64,000 nt of DNA. Source: Lachnospiraceae bacterium. Lineage in GTDB: Bacteria > Bacillota > Clostridia > Lachnospirales > Lachnospiraceae. Made by a program: the position numbers and the translations under genes. Below the pieces are notes generated by a model that searched no databases, had not been told where the DNA came from, and saw only the letters and a program-made list of their open reading frames with translations. Positions 1 to 8,091 of this stretch are shown here, piece by piece; position 1 is the stretch's first letter; each line of letters opens with the position of its first letter. Location: contig JAFQQI010000047.1 of the NCBI GenBank assembly GCA_017411305.1, positions 1-64,000 on the forward strand. The letters are read 5' to 3'.

Positions 1-2
1 AT

Positions 3-314
3 GAAGAAGCCTATGAAATGGTAGTTAATTATGTGGGAGAAGAAGAGATGTTTCGGTTTAGGATGAAGAATAAGTACAGAAAGGACGGGAAAGTAAATAT
101 GTGTCAGGGATTACGGGAATGGATGGAAGATGAGAGAAATGTAGGAAGAGAAGAAGGACGAGAAGAAGGAAGAGAAGAAGGAAAAGAATTAGGTGAGTCG
201 CGTGTTAACCGTTTGAATCAATTGCTAATAGAAGCAGGGCGAATAGATGATATCATCAAAGCAGCATCTGACCCCATATATCAAAAGAAACTTTTTAACG
301 AATTTGATATTTAG
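3..314 (+). CDS. PD-(D/E)XK nuclease-family (Rpn/transposase-like) protein, C-terminal fragment
   Basis: The reading frame is open from the left window edge, so only the last ~103 residues are present and the true start lies outside. The visible part has a charged stretch with a GREE unit repeated three times, followed by a short helical tail that includes RVNRLNQLLIEAG. This tail layout is typical of the Rpn/PD-(D/E)XK nuclease-family putative transposases that are abundant in Lachnospiraceae. The catalytic core would be upstream, so activity cannot be judged. A second member of the broader family, complete, lies at 40888-41967. Family assignment rests on the tail only. Confidence 0.55.
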   Translation, partial: EEAYEMVVNYVGEEEMFRFRMKNKYRKDGKVNMCQGLREWMEDERNVGREEGREEGREEGKELGESRVNRLNQLLIEAGRIDDIIKAASDPIYQKKLFNEFDI

Positions 315-317
315 CTA

Positions 318-346
318 TTGCTATCTCCGAATTAATGTGTTAGAAT
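318..346 (+). promoter_or_regulatory. Putative sigma-A promoter for the ACT/hom/apgM-like/lysC unit
   Basis: A TTGCTA -35 box (318-323), a 17-base spacer and a TAGAAT -10 box (341-346) lie just after the preceding gene and about 120 bases before the ACT-domain gene. It is read by eye only; the -35 box is imperfect. Confidence 0.4.
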
Positions 347-465
347 ATCCCTCGGTGGCGAACAAGTGTATTTGATAGAAAGACAACCAAAAACATTTGT
401 CCGCGCACGGGGGATTTTTGTTTGAGTTTACATATAACGGTATATTTGTTATTATGGGGTAGCTT

Positions 466-903
466 ATGGGAAAACGATATTATGTAGTAAAGGAACAGGC
501 CGTTCCGGAGGTACTGCTTAAAGTAGTGGAAGCCAAAAAGCTTCTGGATTCCGGGAAAGTACAGACCATTAACGAAGCGGCAGATAAGGTTGGAATCAGC
601 CGCAGTTCCTTTTATAAGTACAAAGAAGACATTTTTGAATTTCATGAACATTCACAGGGAACAACCATAACTCTGACCTTTCAGATGGAGGATGAGCCGG
701 GACTGTTATCCGATGTTCTTCGGATTATTGCAGAATTCGGTGCTAACATTCTGACCATTCATCAGAGTATTCCGATTAGTGGGGTAGCTTCATTAAGTTT
801 AAGCGTGCAGGTGCTTCCCACTACAGGGAATGTTTCGGAGATGTTAGAAGCACTGGAAGGACATCACGGTGTTCGAAAAGTAAAAATATTGGCCAAGGAA
901 TAA
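466..903 (+). CDS. ACT domain-containing protein (PheB/UPF0735 family)
   Basis: This 145-residue protein has an N-terminal helical segment resembling a helix-turn-helix (about residues 30-52, with INEAADKVGISRSSFYKYK). A C-terminal ACT domain follows (about 68-145, beginning TITLTFQMEDEPGLLSDVL). ACT domains bind amino acids and regulate biosynthetic enzymes. The length and layout match the PheB/UPF0735 family, whose members often sit beside homoserine dehydrogenase or prephenate dehydratase genes. Homoserine dehydrogenase starts 50 bases downstream on the same strand, so an amino-acid-sensing regulatory role in the aspartate pathway is a reasonable inference. A direct DNA-binding role is not shown. 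Confidence 0.85.
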   Translation: MGKRYYVVKEQAVPEVLLKVVEAKKLLDSGKVQTINEAADKVGISRSSFYKYKEDIFEFHEHSQGTTITLTFQMEDEPGLLSDVLRIIAEFGANILTIHQSIPISGVASLSLSVQVLPTTGNVSEMLEALEGHHGVRKVKILAKE

Positions 904-953
904 GATGAAAAGTTTTAAGGCTATAATAGATAGGCAATTAGGAGGAATGAAAA

Positions 954-2156
954 ATGATTCAGGTAGCAGTTTTAGGATACGGCACAGTAGGAAGCGGTGT
1001 TGTAGAGGTAATTGAAAGAAATAAGACAGAGATTAACAAGAAATCAGGGGAAGAACTGAATGTGAAATACATTCTTGACCTTAGAGATTTCCCCGGTGAC
1101 CCTTATGAAGATAAAGTAGTACATGATGTGGATGTGATTTTAAACGATTCTGAGGTAAAAATCATTTGCGAAACCATGGGTGGACTGAAGCCTGCTTATG
1201 ATTTTACAAAAAGAGCTCTTCTTGCAGGAAAGAGTGTATGTACCTCTAATAAGGAACTGGTGGCAGCACACGGTCCGGAGCTGATTCGGATTGCCCATGA
1301 AAATCAGTGTAACTACTTATTTGAAGCAAGTGTAGGCGGCGGTATTCCGATTATCCGTCCTTTAAATTATTCTCTGACTGCAGAGAAAATTGATGCCATT
1401 ACCGGTATTTTAAACGGTACCACCAATTACATCTTATCTAAAATGGAAAGAGAGGGAGCTGACTTTGACAGTGTTTTAAAGGAAGCACAGGAAAAGGGAT
1501 ATGCAGAGAGAAATCCTGAGGCGGATGTGGAAGGCTATGATGCCTGCCGTAAGATTGCCATTCTTTCTTCCCTGATGACAGGCAAAAATGTAAATTACGA
1601 AGATATTTATACAGAAGGAATTACCAAGATTACCGCAACAGATTTTCTGTATGCAAAAGCTATGAACAAGACAGTGAAGCTTCTTGCCCAGAGCAAGGAA
1701 GTAGACGGTAAATACTATGCCATGGTATCTCCGTTCTTAATAGGAAAGGACCATCCCCTTGCGATGGTAAATGACGTATTTAATGCAGTGTTTGTACATG
1801 GCAATATGCTTGGTGACTCTATGTATTACGGAAAAGGTGCAGGAAAGCTGCCTACGGCAAGTGCGGTAGTTTCCGACGTAGTGGATTGTGCAAGACACAT
1901 CGGTAAGACCATTATGTGCTTCTGGGATGATGAAAGGGTAACCCTTACCGGTATCGAAGAAGCAAGCAGAAAATTCTTTGTAAGAGTGGCAGCTGATAAG
2001 GAAAAAGAAGCAATTGCAGCATTTGAGAGCATGGCAGTTGTAGAAGCCGATGTTCCCAGCGAATTTGCTTTTATCACAGATGTAATGACAGAAAAGGAAT
2101 TTAATGAAAAGGCGGAGAAGGTAGGAATCATTAGCCGCATCAGGGTGGAAGCATAA
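954..2156 (+). CDS. hom: Homoserine dehydrogenase
   Basis: It reduces aspartate semialdehyde to homoserine with NAD(P)H, at the branch to threonine and methionine. The N-terminus has the nucleotide-binding motif VLGYGTVGSG (about residues 6-15), and the catalytic region shows TSNKELVA and GILNGTTNYIL as in the family. At 400 residues it is near family length. The last ~65 residues resemble a short ACT-like regulatory domain, which would allow threonine feedback. A GGAGGA site precedes the ATG. It lies between an ACT-domain gene and an ApgM-like gene and is probably co-transcribed with lysC further on. Confidence 0.95.
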   Translation: MIQVAVLGYGTVGSGVVEVIERNKTEINKKSGEELNVKYILDLRDFPGDPYEDKVVHDVDVILNDSEVKIICETMGGLKPAYDFTKRALLAGKSVCTSNKELVAAHGPELIRIAHENQCNYLFEASVGGGIPIIRPLNYSLTAEKIDAITGILNGTTNYILSKMEREGADFDSVLKEAQEKGYAERNPEADVEGYDACRKIAILSSLMTGKNVNYEDIYTEGITKITATDFLYAKAMNKTVKLLAQSKEVDGKYYAMVSPFLIGKDHPLAMVNDVFNAVFVHGNMLGDSMYYGKGAGKLPTASAVVSDVVDCARHIGKTIMCFWDDERVTLTGIEEASRKFFVRVAADKEKEAIAAFESMAVVEADVPSEFAFITDVMTEKEFNEKAEKVGIISRIRVEA

Positions 2157-2194
2157 AATGATACAGTACCTTCTGCTTGAAAGGAAGTAACAGC

Positions 2195-3409
2195 ATGAGT
2201 GATAAGAAATATATCGTAGTATTAGGTGACGGAATGGCAGATGAGCCCATTGAAGCATTAGGAGGAAAAACCCCTCTTGAATATGCCGATACGCCAACTT
2301 TGGATAAATTAAGCAAACTTTCCGAAATCGGAATGGTACATACCATCCCGGAAGGAATGAGCCCGGGCTCTGATACGGCCAATCTTTCCGTTCTGGGATA
2401 TAATCCTAAAGTATATTATTCGGGACGTTCCCCCTTAGAAGCGCTGAGCATCGGTGTACCCATGAAAGACTCCGATATTGCTCTTCGCTGCAATATCGTT
2501 ACGATTTCAGAGGAAGAGGTTCCCTTTGAAGAACAGACCATTATTGATCACAGCTCCGGAGAAATCAGTACCGAGGACTGTGCGGTTCTTTTGGAAGCGG
2601 TAAAAAAGGAACTGCAGGATGAAACCTATCAGTTTTATGTAGGAACCAGCTATCGTCATTGTCTGATTTGGGATAAGGGCGAAGTAATCAAGCTGGTACA
2701 GCCTCATGATGTACTGGGCCAGGTCATCGGACAGCATCTTCCTACAGATGAGCATTTGCTTTTTATGATGAAAAAGAGCTATGAGATTTTGAAAAATCAT
2801 CCTTTGAACATAGAACGGAAGAAGCAGGGACTTAATCCTGCTAACTGCTGTTGGTTCTGGGGCGCAGGAACCAAACCTGCACTTTCTTCCTTTGAAGAAA
2901 AGAACGGCAAAAAAGGAATGATGGTTTCTGCAGTTGATTTGCTTAAGGGCATCGCGGTAGGTGCCGGTATGGGCGTTGCGAAAGTAGAAGGTGCCAACGG
3001 CGGCTTACATACCAATTATGAAGGTAAGGTTCAGGCTGCGCTTGATGCTCTTCAGAGTGACTACGATTTTGCTTACATTCACGTGGAAGCGCCTGATGAG
3101 ATGGGACACCAGGGTAGTGTGGAGAAGAAGGTAAAAGCAATTGAATACCTGGATTCCAGAGTAATTGCTCCCTTGACAAAAGCACTGGACGAAGCTAATA
3201 TCGAATACAGACTGCTTGTGATGCCTGACCATCCTACGCCGATTCGGATCAGAACCCATACGGCCGACAGCATTCCTTACTTATTGTATGACAGTACGGA
3301 TTTGAAAGCAGAAACATATAATTATAATGAAAAGGAAGCTGCAAAAACAGGAACATTGGTAGAGCAAGGATATACCCTGATTGACAAGCTGTTCGAAAAG
3401 AATGTATAA
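2195..3409 (+). CDS. ApgM-family phosphotransferase, proposed homoserine kinase
   Basis: The protein belongs to the alkaline-phosphatase-superfamily cofactor-independent phosphoglycerate mutase group (archaeal ApgM type). Visible family motifs are the metal-binding GDGMADEP near the N-terminus, the SDTANLSVLGY segment with the candidate nucleophilic serine, HVEAPDEMGHQG and MPDHPTP for the second metal set. A branch of this family has been proposed, from gene context, to act as a homoserine kinase where ThrB is absent. Here it lies exactly between hom and lysC, and no thrB is present in the window, which favours that role over glycolysis. The ATG at 2195 is preferred because AAGGAAG precedes it; an in-frame TTG lies at 2177. 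The kinase function is inference. Confidence 0.85.
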   Translation: MSDKKYIVVLGDGMADEPIEALGGKTPLEYADTPTLDKLSKLSEIGMVHTIPEGMSPGSDTANLSVLGYNPKVYYSGRSPLEALSIGVPMKDSDIALRCNIVTISEEEVPFEEQTIIDHSSGEISTEDCAVLLEAVKKELQDETYQFYVGTSYRHCLIWDKGEVIKLVQPHDVLGQVIGQHLPTDEHLLFMMKKSYEILKNHPLNIERKKQGLNPANCCWFWGAGTKPALSSFEEKNGKKGMMVSAVDLLKGIAVGAGMGVAKVEGANGGLHTNYEGKVQAALDALQSDYDFAYIHVEAPDEMGHQGSVEKKVKAIEYLDSRVIAPLTKALDEANIEYRLLVMPDHPTPIRIRTHTADSIPYLLYDSTDLKAETYNYNEKEAAKTGTLVEQGYTLIDKLFEKNV

Positions 3410-3472
3410 AATATCGGTGATGAGCCGGCTTAGATAAAACAGTAACAGGAATTATGAGGAGATTAATAAGTT

Positions 3473-4792
3473 ATGAAAAAGGTAGTAAAGTTCGGTGGAA
3501 GCTCCCTTGCAAGTGCAGAGCAGTTTAAAAAGGTAGCGGACATCATTCATGCAGATAAGGAAAGACGTTTTGTAGTACCTTCTGCACCGGGCAAAAGATT
3601 TTCTGATGACATTAAGGTAACAGACATGCTTTACGGCTGCTATCGTCTTGCAGAAGCGGGAAAGGATTTCAAAAAGGAACTGGCTGCGATTGAAGATCGT
3701 TATCAGGAGATTATTGATGGACTGGGTCTTTCCCTTTCCTTAAAAGATGAGTTTAAGCTGGTAGAGAAGAACTTTAAGGAAAAGGCCGGTGAAAACTATG
3801 CTGCTTCCAGAGGAGAATATTTAAACGGTATTATCATGGCTGCATACTTGGGCTTTGAGTTTGTGGATGCTGCAAAGGTAATCCGCTTTAAAGAAAACGG
3901 TGAGTTCGATTCCGAAATTACCAATGAGATTTTAAGTCAGTATCTGGCAGATAAAAAGAATGCAGTTATTCCCGGATTTTACGGTGCTTATGAGAACGGC
4001 GTGGTAAAGACCTTCTCAAGAGGCGGTTCCGATATTACCGGTTCTATTGTTGCAAGAGCCATTAAGGCAGATGTGTACGAAAACTGGACCGATGTTTCCG
4101 GTATTTTGGTAGCAGACCCCAGAATCATTGAAAATCCGGAGCCTATCGATACCGTAACCTACAGGGAACTCAGAGAGCTTTCCTACATGGGCTTTAGCGT
4201 ACTTCATGAAGATGCTATTTTCCCTGTAAGAAGAGAAGGTATTCCGATTAATATCCGTAATACCAACAGACCGGCGGATAACGGTACATGGATTGTAGAA
4301 AGTACCTGTCAGAAGTCCAAGTATGTAATTACCGGTATTGCAGGAAAGAAGGGCTTTTGCTCGGTAAATATTGAAAAAGAGCAGATGAACACCGAAATCG
4401 GTTTTGGCAGAAAGGTACTTCAGGCCTTTGAAGATTACGGAATTTCTTTTGAGCATGTCCCCTCCGGTATTGATACTATGACGGTATTTGTGCATCAGGA
4501 TGAATTCATGCACAAGGAGCAGAAGGTGGTATCTGCCATTCACAGATTAGCAGATCCGGATGCCATTGATATTGAAGCAGACCTTGCCCTGATTGCAGTA
4601 GTGGGACGCGGTATGAAGTCTACAAGAGGTACAGCGGGACGTATTTTCTCCGCACTTGCTCATGCCAATGTCAATGTAAAGATGATTGACCAGGGTTCCA
4701 GTGAGCTTAATATTATTATCGGTGTGACCAACGATGATTTTGAAGCAGCCATCAAAGCAATTTATGATATCTTTGTAGTTGCGAGACTGTAA
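3473..4792 (+). CDS. lysC: Aspartate kinase
   Basis: It phosphorylates aspartate in the first step of the lysine, threonine and methionine pathways. The N-terminus carries the kinase motif VKFGGSSLA (residues 4-12), with RGEYLNG and FSRGGSDITGS further on as in aspartokinases. The C-terminal third contains tandem ACT domains, ending with GRGMKSTRGTAGRIF and NVKMIDQGSSELN, which form the effector-binding interface. At 439 residues it is a monofunctional enzyme, not a fusion with hom. It is the last gene of the hom/apgM-like/lysC unit and is followed by a terminator hairpin. Confidence 0.95.
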   Translation: MKKVVKFGGSSLASAEQFKKVADIIHADKERRFVVPSAPGKRFSDDIKVTDMLYGCYRLAEAGKDFKKELAAIEDRYQEIIDGLGLSLSLKDEFKLVEKNFKEKAGENYAASRGEYLNGIIMAAYLGFEFVDAAKVIRFKENGEFDSEITNEILSQYLADKKNAVIPGFYGAYENGVVKTFSRGGSDITGSIVARAIKADVYENWTDVSGILVADPRIIENPEPIDTVTYRELRELSYMGFSVLHEDAIFPVRREGIPINIRNTNRPADNGTWIVESTCQKSKYVITGIAGKKGFCSVNIEKEQMNTEIGFGRKVLQAFEDYGISFEHVPSGIDTMTVFVHQDEFMHKEQKVVSAIHRLADPDAIDIEADLALIAVVGRGMKSTRGTAGRIFSALAHANVNVKMIDQGSSELNIIIGVTNDDFEAAIKAIYDIFVVARL

Positions 4793-4850
4793 GAGATTGC
4801 AGTTTTAAAACAGTCAGAAAGATAAAAGCAAATAAGAAACAAACATGATA

Positions 4851-4887
4851 AACGGCAACTCCTGACATAAGGAGCTGCCGTTTCTTT
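4851..4887. terminator. Bidirectional intrinsic terminator between lysC and a convergent gene
   Basis: A hairpin pairs AACGGCAACTCC (4851-4862) with GGAGCTGCCGTT (4871-4882) across a short loop, with one internal mismatch. The right arm runs into a T-rich tract. The left side is A-rich, so it can also serve the leftward gene ending at 4887. Confidence 0.8.
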
Positions 4888-5741
4888 TAATACACAGTAA
4901 CTAAATTTTCAAAGGGCACTGTTTCATCCCATACAAATTCCAGATATTTTTTTGCGGTTTCTACTCTCTGGCTTGTGGCCGGGAAGGTGAAAATAGGAAC
5001 CAGTTCTGAATAGGCATAGGTTTTGGTTACTAAAGGAGAATCTGCAATAAAGATACCGATAGGAACAGGTTCTTTCATACTGCTTGGATCCCTGTGAAGC
5101 TCCGCTTCCTGTGCCGCTTCTTCGGCAGTGGCATTGTTCCGCTCATCGTACTGTGCCTGGACGGCAGGATCTGTGTCATCAGCGGCTTCCAGTGCTTTCA
5201 CTTCTGCATAATCAATATAGTAAATGTTGCCTTCATAGGCAGATAATTCTTCTTCTGTAAGGATAGTACGTAAATCGCTCATCATGCCGTTGGTGGCGAA
5301 GTTATAACAAATCTGGCTGTCCAATACCAGTACATCCAAATCCTTGGTCTGTACCTGCGCAACCAGCTTATAAAAGGTGGAATAATCATAATCCGTTGAA
5401 CCACTATAGGAAAGAGTGGATAAGGTATCAATGAAGCAATCGTAATTCTCCGTATCTAATGCTGCATATTCCGCAAAAGCCGCTTCCATAGGTTCCTGAT
5501 CCAGATACGAGGAATTCAGCATAATGCCATTGAAAATATAATCTTTGGCTGTAACCATATCATGAACCAGATTGCCGCCGAATACCAGCACGGCAATAAT
5601 GGCGATTACATGAAATTTGTAATAGTACCAAAAGTATTTCCATTTTTCCTTGAAGGTCATGTCCTTCATTTTCTGATGCTGCTCTTTGATTTCGTCTACC
5701 AGACCGCGGTAGGGTCTTGGTTCTTTTTCCGTCTTTTTCAT
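4887..5741 (-). CDS. Membrane-anchored protein of unknown function
   Basis: No family was recognised. The 284-residue protein begins with a charged cytoplasmic segment (about 1-40). One hydrophobic helix follows (about 43-60, containing FHVIAIIAVLVFGG), then an acidic extracytoplasmic domain of about 220 residues. The domain contains an alanine/glutamate-rich stretch (about 185-215) and ends with ordinary mixed composition. The overall shape is a type II membrane protein facing the cell exterior. It is convergent with lysC and divergent from the DUF6106 gene, so it probably has its own promoter in the AT-rich region 5742-6017. Confidence 0.75.
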   Translation of the reverse strand: MKKTEKEPRPYRGLVDEIKEQHQKMKDMTFKEKWKYFWYYYKFHVIAIIAVLVFGGNLVHDMVTAKDYIFNGIMLNSSYLDQEPMEAAFAEYAALDTENYDCFIDTLSTLSYSGSTDYDYSTFYKLVAQVQTKDLDVLVLDSQICYNFATNGMMSDLRTILTEEELSAYEGNIYYIDYAEVKALEAADDTDPAVQAQYDERNNATAEEAAQEAELHRDPSSMKEPVPIGIFIADSPLVTKTYAYSELVPIFTFPATSQRVETAKKYLEFVWDETVPFENLVTVY

Positions 5742-5928
5742 ATGAAATGTTTTCCTTAAAATTTACTGAAATTATGTCTTGCTAAATTAGTCCGAGTGTA
5801 TTACAATACTCACAATATTAATCATAACGATTCTAAAAAAGACTGTCAATGAGACAAAAAGAATAATCTCTAAAAAAATGATGAAATATTTCTAAAATAT
5901 GAAATACGAAATTATACGAAACATGCTC

Positions 5929-5957
5929 TTGAAAGTTTTTTGAAAATATACTATCAT
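5929..5957 (+). promoter_or_regulatory. Putative promoter for the DUF6106 gene and possibly guaB
   Basis: A TTGAAA box (5929-5934), a 17-base spacer and TATCAT (5952-5957) lie about 60 bases before the gene. A second overlapping TTGAAA at 5940 could pair with ATTATA at 5963. The region is very AT-rich, so chance matches are likely. Confidence 0.35.
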
Positions 5958-6017
5958 AATATATTATACACTTTTGAGGGTGGGATAGAAATATCTGATA
6001 GAAAGGTGAGGAAAAAC

Positions 6018-6512
6018 ATGAACGAAACTTATGTAGAAGTAATGGTAAAAAGAAAAACACCCGCTTATATGATGCTACTAAAATTTGTAAGCATTATGTT
6101 GACAATCTGTTTTATTTTTGTAGGAATGATTTTTTTGCCGGCATTGATTATTGGAATAGTAATCGGAATTGCCGCTTATTTTATTTATATGAATGCTGAT
6201 TTAGAGTATGAGTATTTATATGTAGATAAAGAACTGGTAGTGGACAAGGTTATGGCGAAAAGCAAGAGAAAACGTGTGGCAACCTTTGACATGGGTAAGC
6301 TGGAAATTATGGCTCCCATTAAGTCCTACCATTTAGATAATTATAAGAACAGAACAGACAAGGTAGTGGATTACAGCTGCGGTGAGGAAAGAAAGCCGGA
6401 CCTTCGTTATGTTTTCTTTTACGATGGCAAGCAGAAGGTGATTTTTGAACCCAACCAGGAAATGGTAAAGGCAATTCAGACCATAGCGCCCCGCAAGGTG
6501 TTCAGAGACTAG
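6018..6512 (+). CDS. DUF6106 family membrane protein
   Basis: This 164-residue protein has a short N-terminus, two closely spaced hydrophobic helices (about 15-60, including IMLTICFIFVGMIFLP), and a cytoplasmic domain. That domain contains DLEYEYLYVDKELVVDKVMA and SKRKRVATFDMGKLEI, characteristic of the DUF6106 family seen in Lachnospiraceae. The family function is unknown; the fold after the membrane segments resembles PH-like domains of small membrane proteins, which is only a guess. The ATG at 6018 follows AGGTGAGG and is better placed than an upstream in-frame start at 5940. It lies 43 bases before guaB, in the same direction. Confidence 0.8.
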   Translation: MNETYVEVMVKRKTPAYMMLLKFVSIMLTICFIFVGMIFLPALIIGIVIGIAAYFIYMNADLEYEYLYVDKELVVDKVMAKSKRKRVATFDMGKLEIMAPIKSYHLDNYKNRTDKVVDYSCGEERKPDLRYVFFYDGKQKVIFEPNQEMVKAIQTIAPRKVFRD

Positions 6513-6555
6513 GTAACAATTAAATTAATCATAAATTCATACAGGAGGAGAGAAA

Positions 6556-8010
6556 ATGGGTCAGATTATTGGTGAAGGAATTACATTTGATGATGTGCTT
6601 TTGCAGCCTTCTTACTCAAACGTGATTCCGAACGCGGTGGATTTAACAACATGGTTAACACCCAAAATCAAGTTGAACATTCCTATGATGAGTGCAGGAA
6701 TGGATACGGTAACAGAACATAGGATGGCAATTGCCATGGCAAGGCAGGGTGGTATCGGTATCATCCACAAGAATATGTCCATCGAAGCACAGGCAGAAGA
6801 GGTAGACAAGGTAAAGCGTTCTGAAAACGGTGTCATTACGGATCCTTTTTCATTATCTCCCGAACATACCCTTGCAGACGCAGATGCGCTTATGGGTAAG
6901 TTCAGAATTTCAGGTGTTCCCATTACAGAGGGACGTAAGTTAGTCGGCATTATTACAAACAGAGACCTTAAGTTTGAAACAGACTTTACCAAGAAGATTA
7001 AAGAATGTATGACTTCTGAAGGCTTAATTACAGCCAAAGAAGGTATTACATTAGAAGAAGCAAAACAGATTTTAGGCAAAGCAAGAAAAGAAAAATTACC
7101 GATTGTAGATGATGACTACAATTTAGTTGGTTTAATCACCATTAAGGATATTGAAAAGACAATAAAGTATCCTTTAGCAGCAAAAGATGCACAGGGAAGA
7201 CTGCTTTGTGGTGCAGGTGTTGGTATCACTGCAAACGTTCTTGACAGAGTGGCAGCGCTTGTGGCTGCTAAAGTAGATGTTATTGTACTTGACAGTGCAC
7301 ACGGACATTCCCAGAATGTATTAAACTGTGTAAAGATGGTAAAAGAAAAATATCCTGACCTTCAGGTAATCGCAGGTAATGTGGCTACAGGAGAAGGAAC
7401 CAGAGCGTTAATCGAAGCAGGCGCAGATGCAGTTAAGGTTGGAATCGGCCCCGGTTCCATTTGTACCACACGTGTGGTTGCAGGTATTGGTGTTCCTCAG
7501 GTTTCTGCTATTATGGAAGCTTATTCCGTGGCAAAGGAATACGGAATCCCGATTATTGCAGACGGTGGTATTAAGTATTCCGGTGATATCACAAAGGCAA
7601 TTGCAGCAGGCGGTAACGTTTGTATGATGGGTAGCATTTTTGCAGGTTGTGACGAAAGCCCCGGAACCTTTGAATTATATCAGGGACGTAAATATAAGGT
7701 ATACCGCGGTATGGGCTCCATTGCAGCCATGGAAAACGGCAGTAAAGACCGTTACTTCCAGGAAAATGCAAAGAAGCTTGTTCCGGAAGGCGTAGAAGGA
7801 AGAGTTGCATACAAGGGCACTGTAGAAGATACTGTATTCCAGTTGCTGGGTGGTCTTCGCTCCGGTATGGGTTACTGCGGCACACAGAATATTGAAGAAT
7901 TAAAGCAGAATGGCAAGTTTATTAAGATTTCTGCAGCTTCCTTAAAGGAAAGTCATCCTCATGACATCCATATTACGAAGGAAGCTCCGAACTATAGTGT
8001 AGATGAATAA
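6556..8010 (+). CDS. guaB: IMP dehydrogenase
   Basis: It oxidises IMP to XMP with NAD+, the committed step of GMP synthesis. The 484-residue protein has the usual layout: a TIM barrel interrupted by two CBS domains (about residues 95-205). The catalytic loop GPGSICTTR has the nucleophilic cysteine near residue 303. The DGGI phosphate-binding segment and the mobile-flap region RGMGSIAAM are also present. A strong CAGGAGGAG site precedes the ATG. A perfect hairpin lies immediately downstream (8026-8055). Confidence 0.97.
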   Translation: MGQIIGEGITFDDVLLQPSYSNVIPNAVDLTTWLTPKIKLNIPMMSAGMDTVTEHRMAIAMARQGGIGIIHKNMSIEAQAEEVDKVKRSENGVITDPFSLSPEHTLADADALMGKFRISGVPITEGRKLVGIITNRDLKFETDFTKKIKECMTSEGLITAKEGITLEEAKQILGKARKEKLPIVDDDYNLVGLITIKDIEKTIKYPLAAKDAQGRLLCGAGVGITANVLDRVAALVAAKVDVIVLDSAHGHSQNVLNCVKMVKEKYPDLQVIAGNVATGEGTRALIEAGADAVKVGIGPGSICTTRVVAGIGVPQVSAIMEAYSVAKEYGIPIIADGGIKYSGDITKAIAAGGNVCMMGSIFAGCDESPGTFELYQGRKYKVYRGMGSIAAMENGSKDRYFQENAKKLVPEGVEGRVAYKGTVEDTVFQLLGGLRSGMGYCGTQNIEELKQNGKFIKISAASLKESHPHDIHITKEAPNYSVDE

Positions 8011-8025
8011 TTAAGGGGATTAAAG

Positions 8026-8055
8026 GAAGTTCTAAGGCATTTGCCTTAGAACTTC
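8026..8055 (+). terminator. Perfect 13-bp hairpin after guaB, no clear U-tract
   Basis: GAAGTTCTAAGGC (8026-8038) pairs perfectly with GCCTTAGAACTTC (8043-8055) around an ATTT loop. The position between two genes suggests transcription termination or transcript-end protection. The following bases (TAAACTACG) are not a U-tract, so it may not terminate efficiently. Confidence 0.5.
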
Positions 8056-8091
8056 TAAACTACGTTTATTGGGGAAACAAAAGGAGGGTCT

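Noticed and set aside
1737-2297. 186-residue minus-strand frame across the end of hom
   Set aside because: It is antisense to two well-supported genes and has no family motifs or ribosome site.
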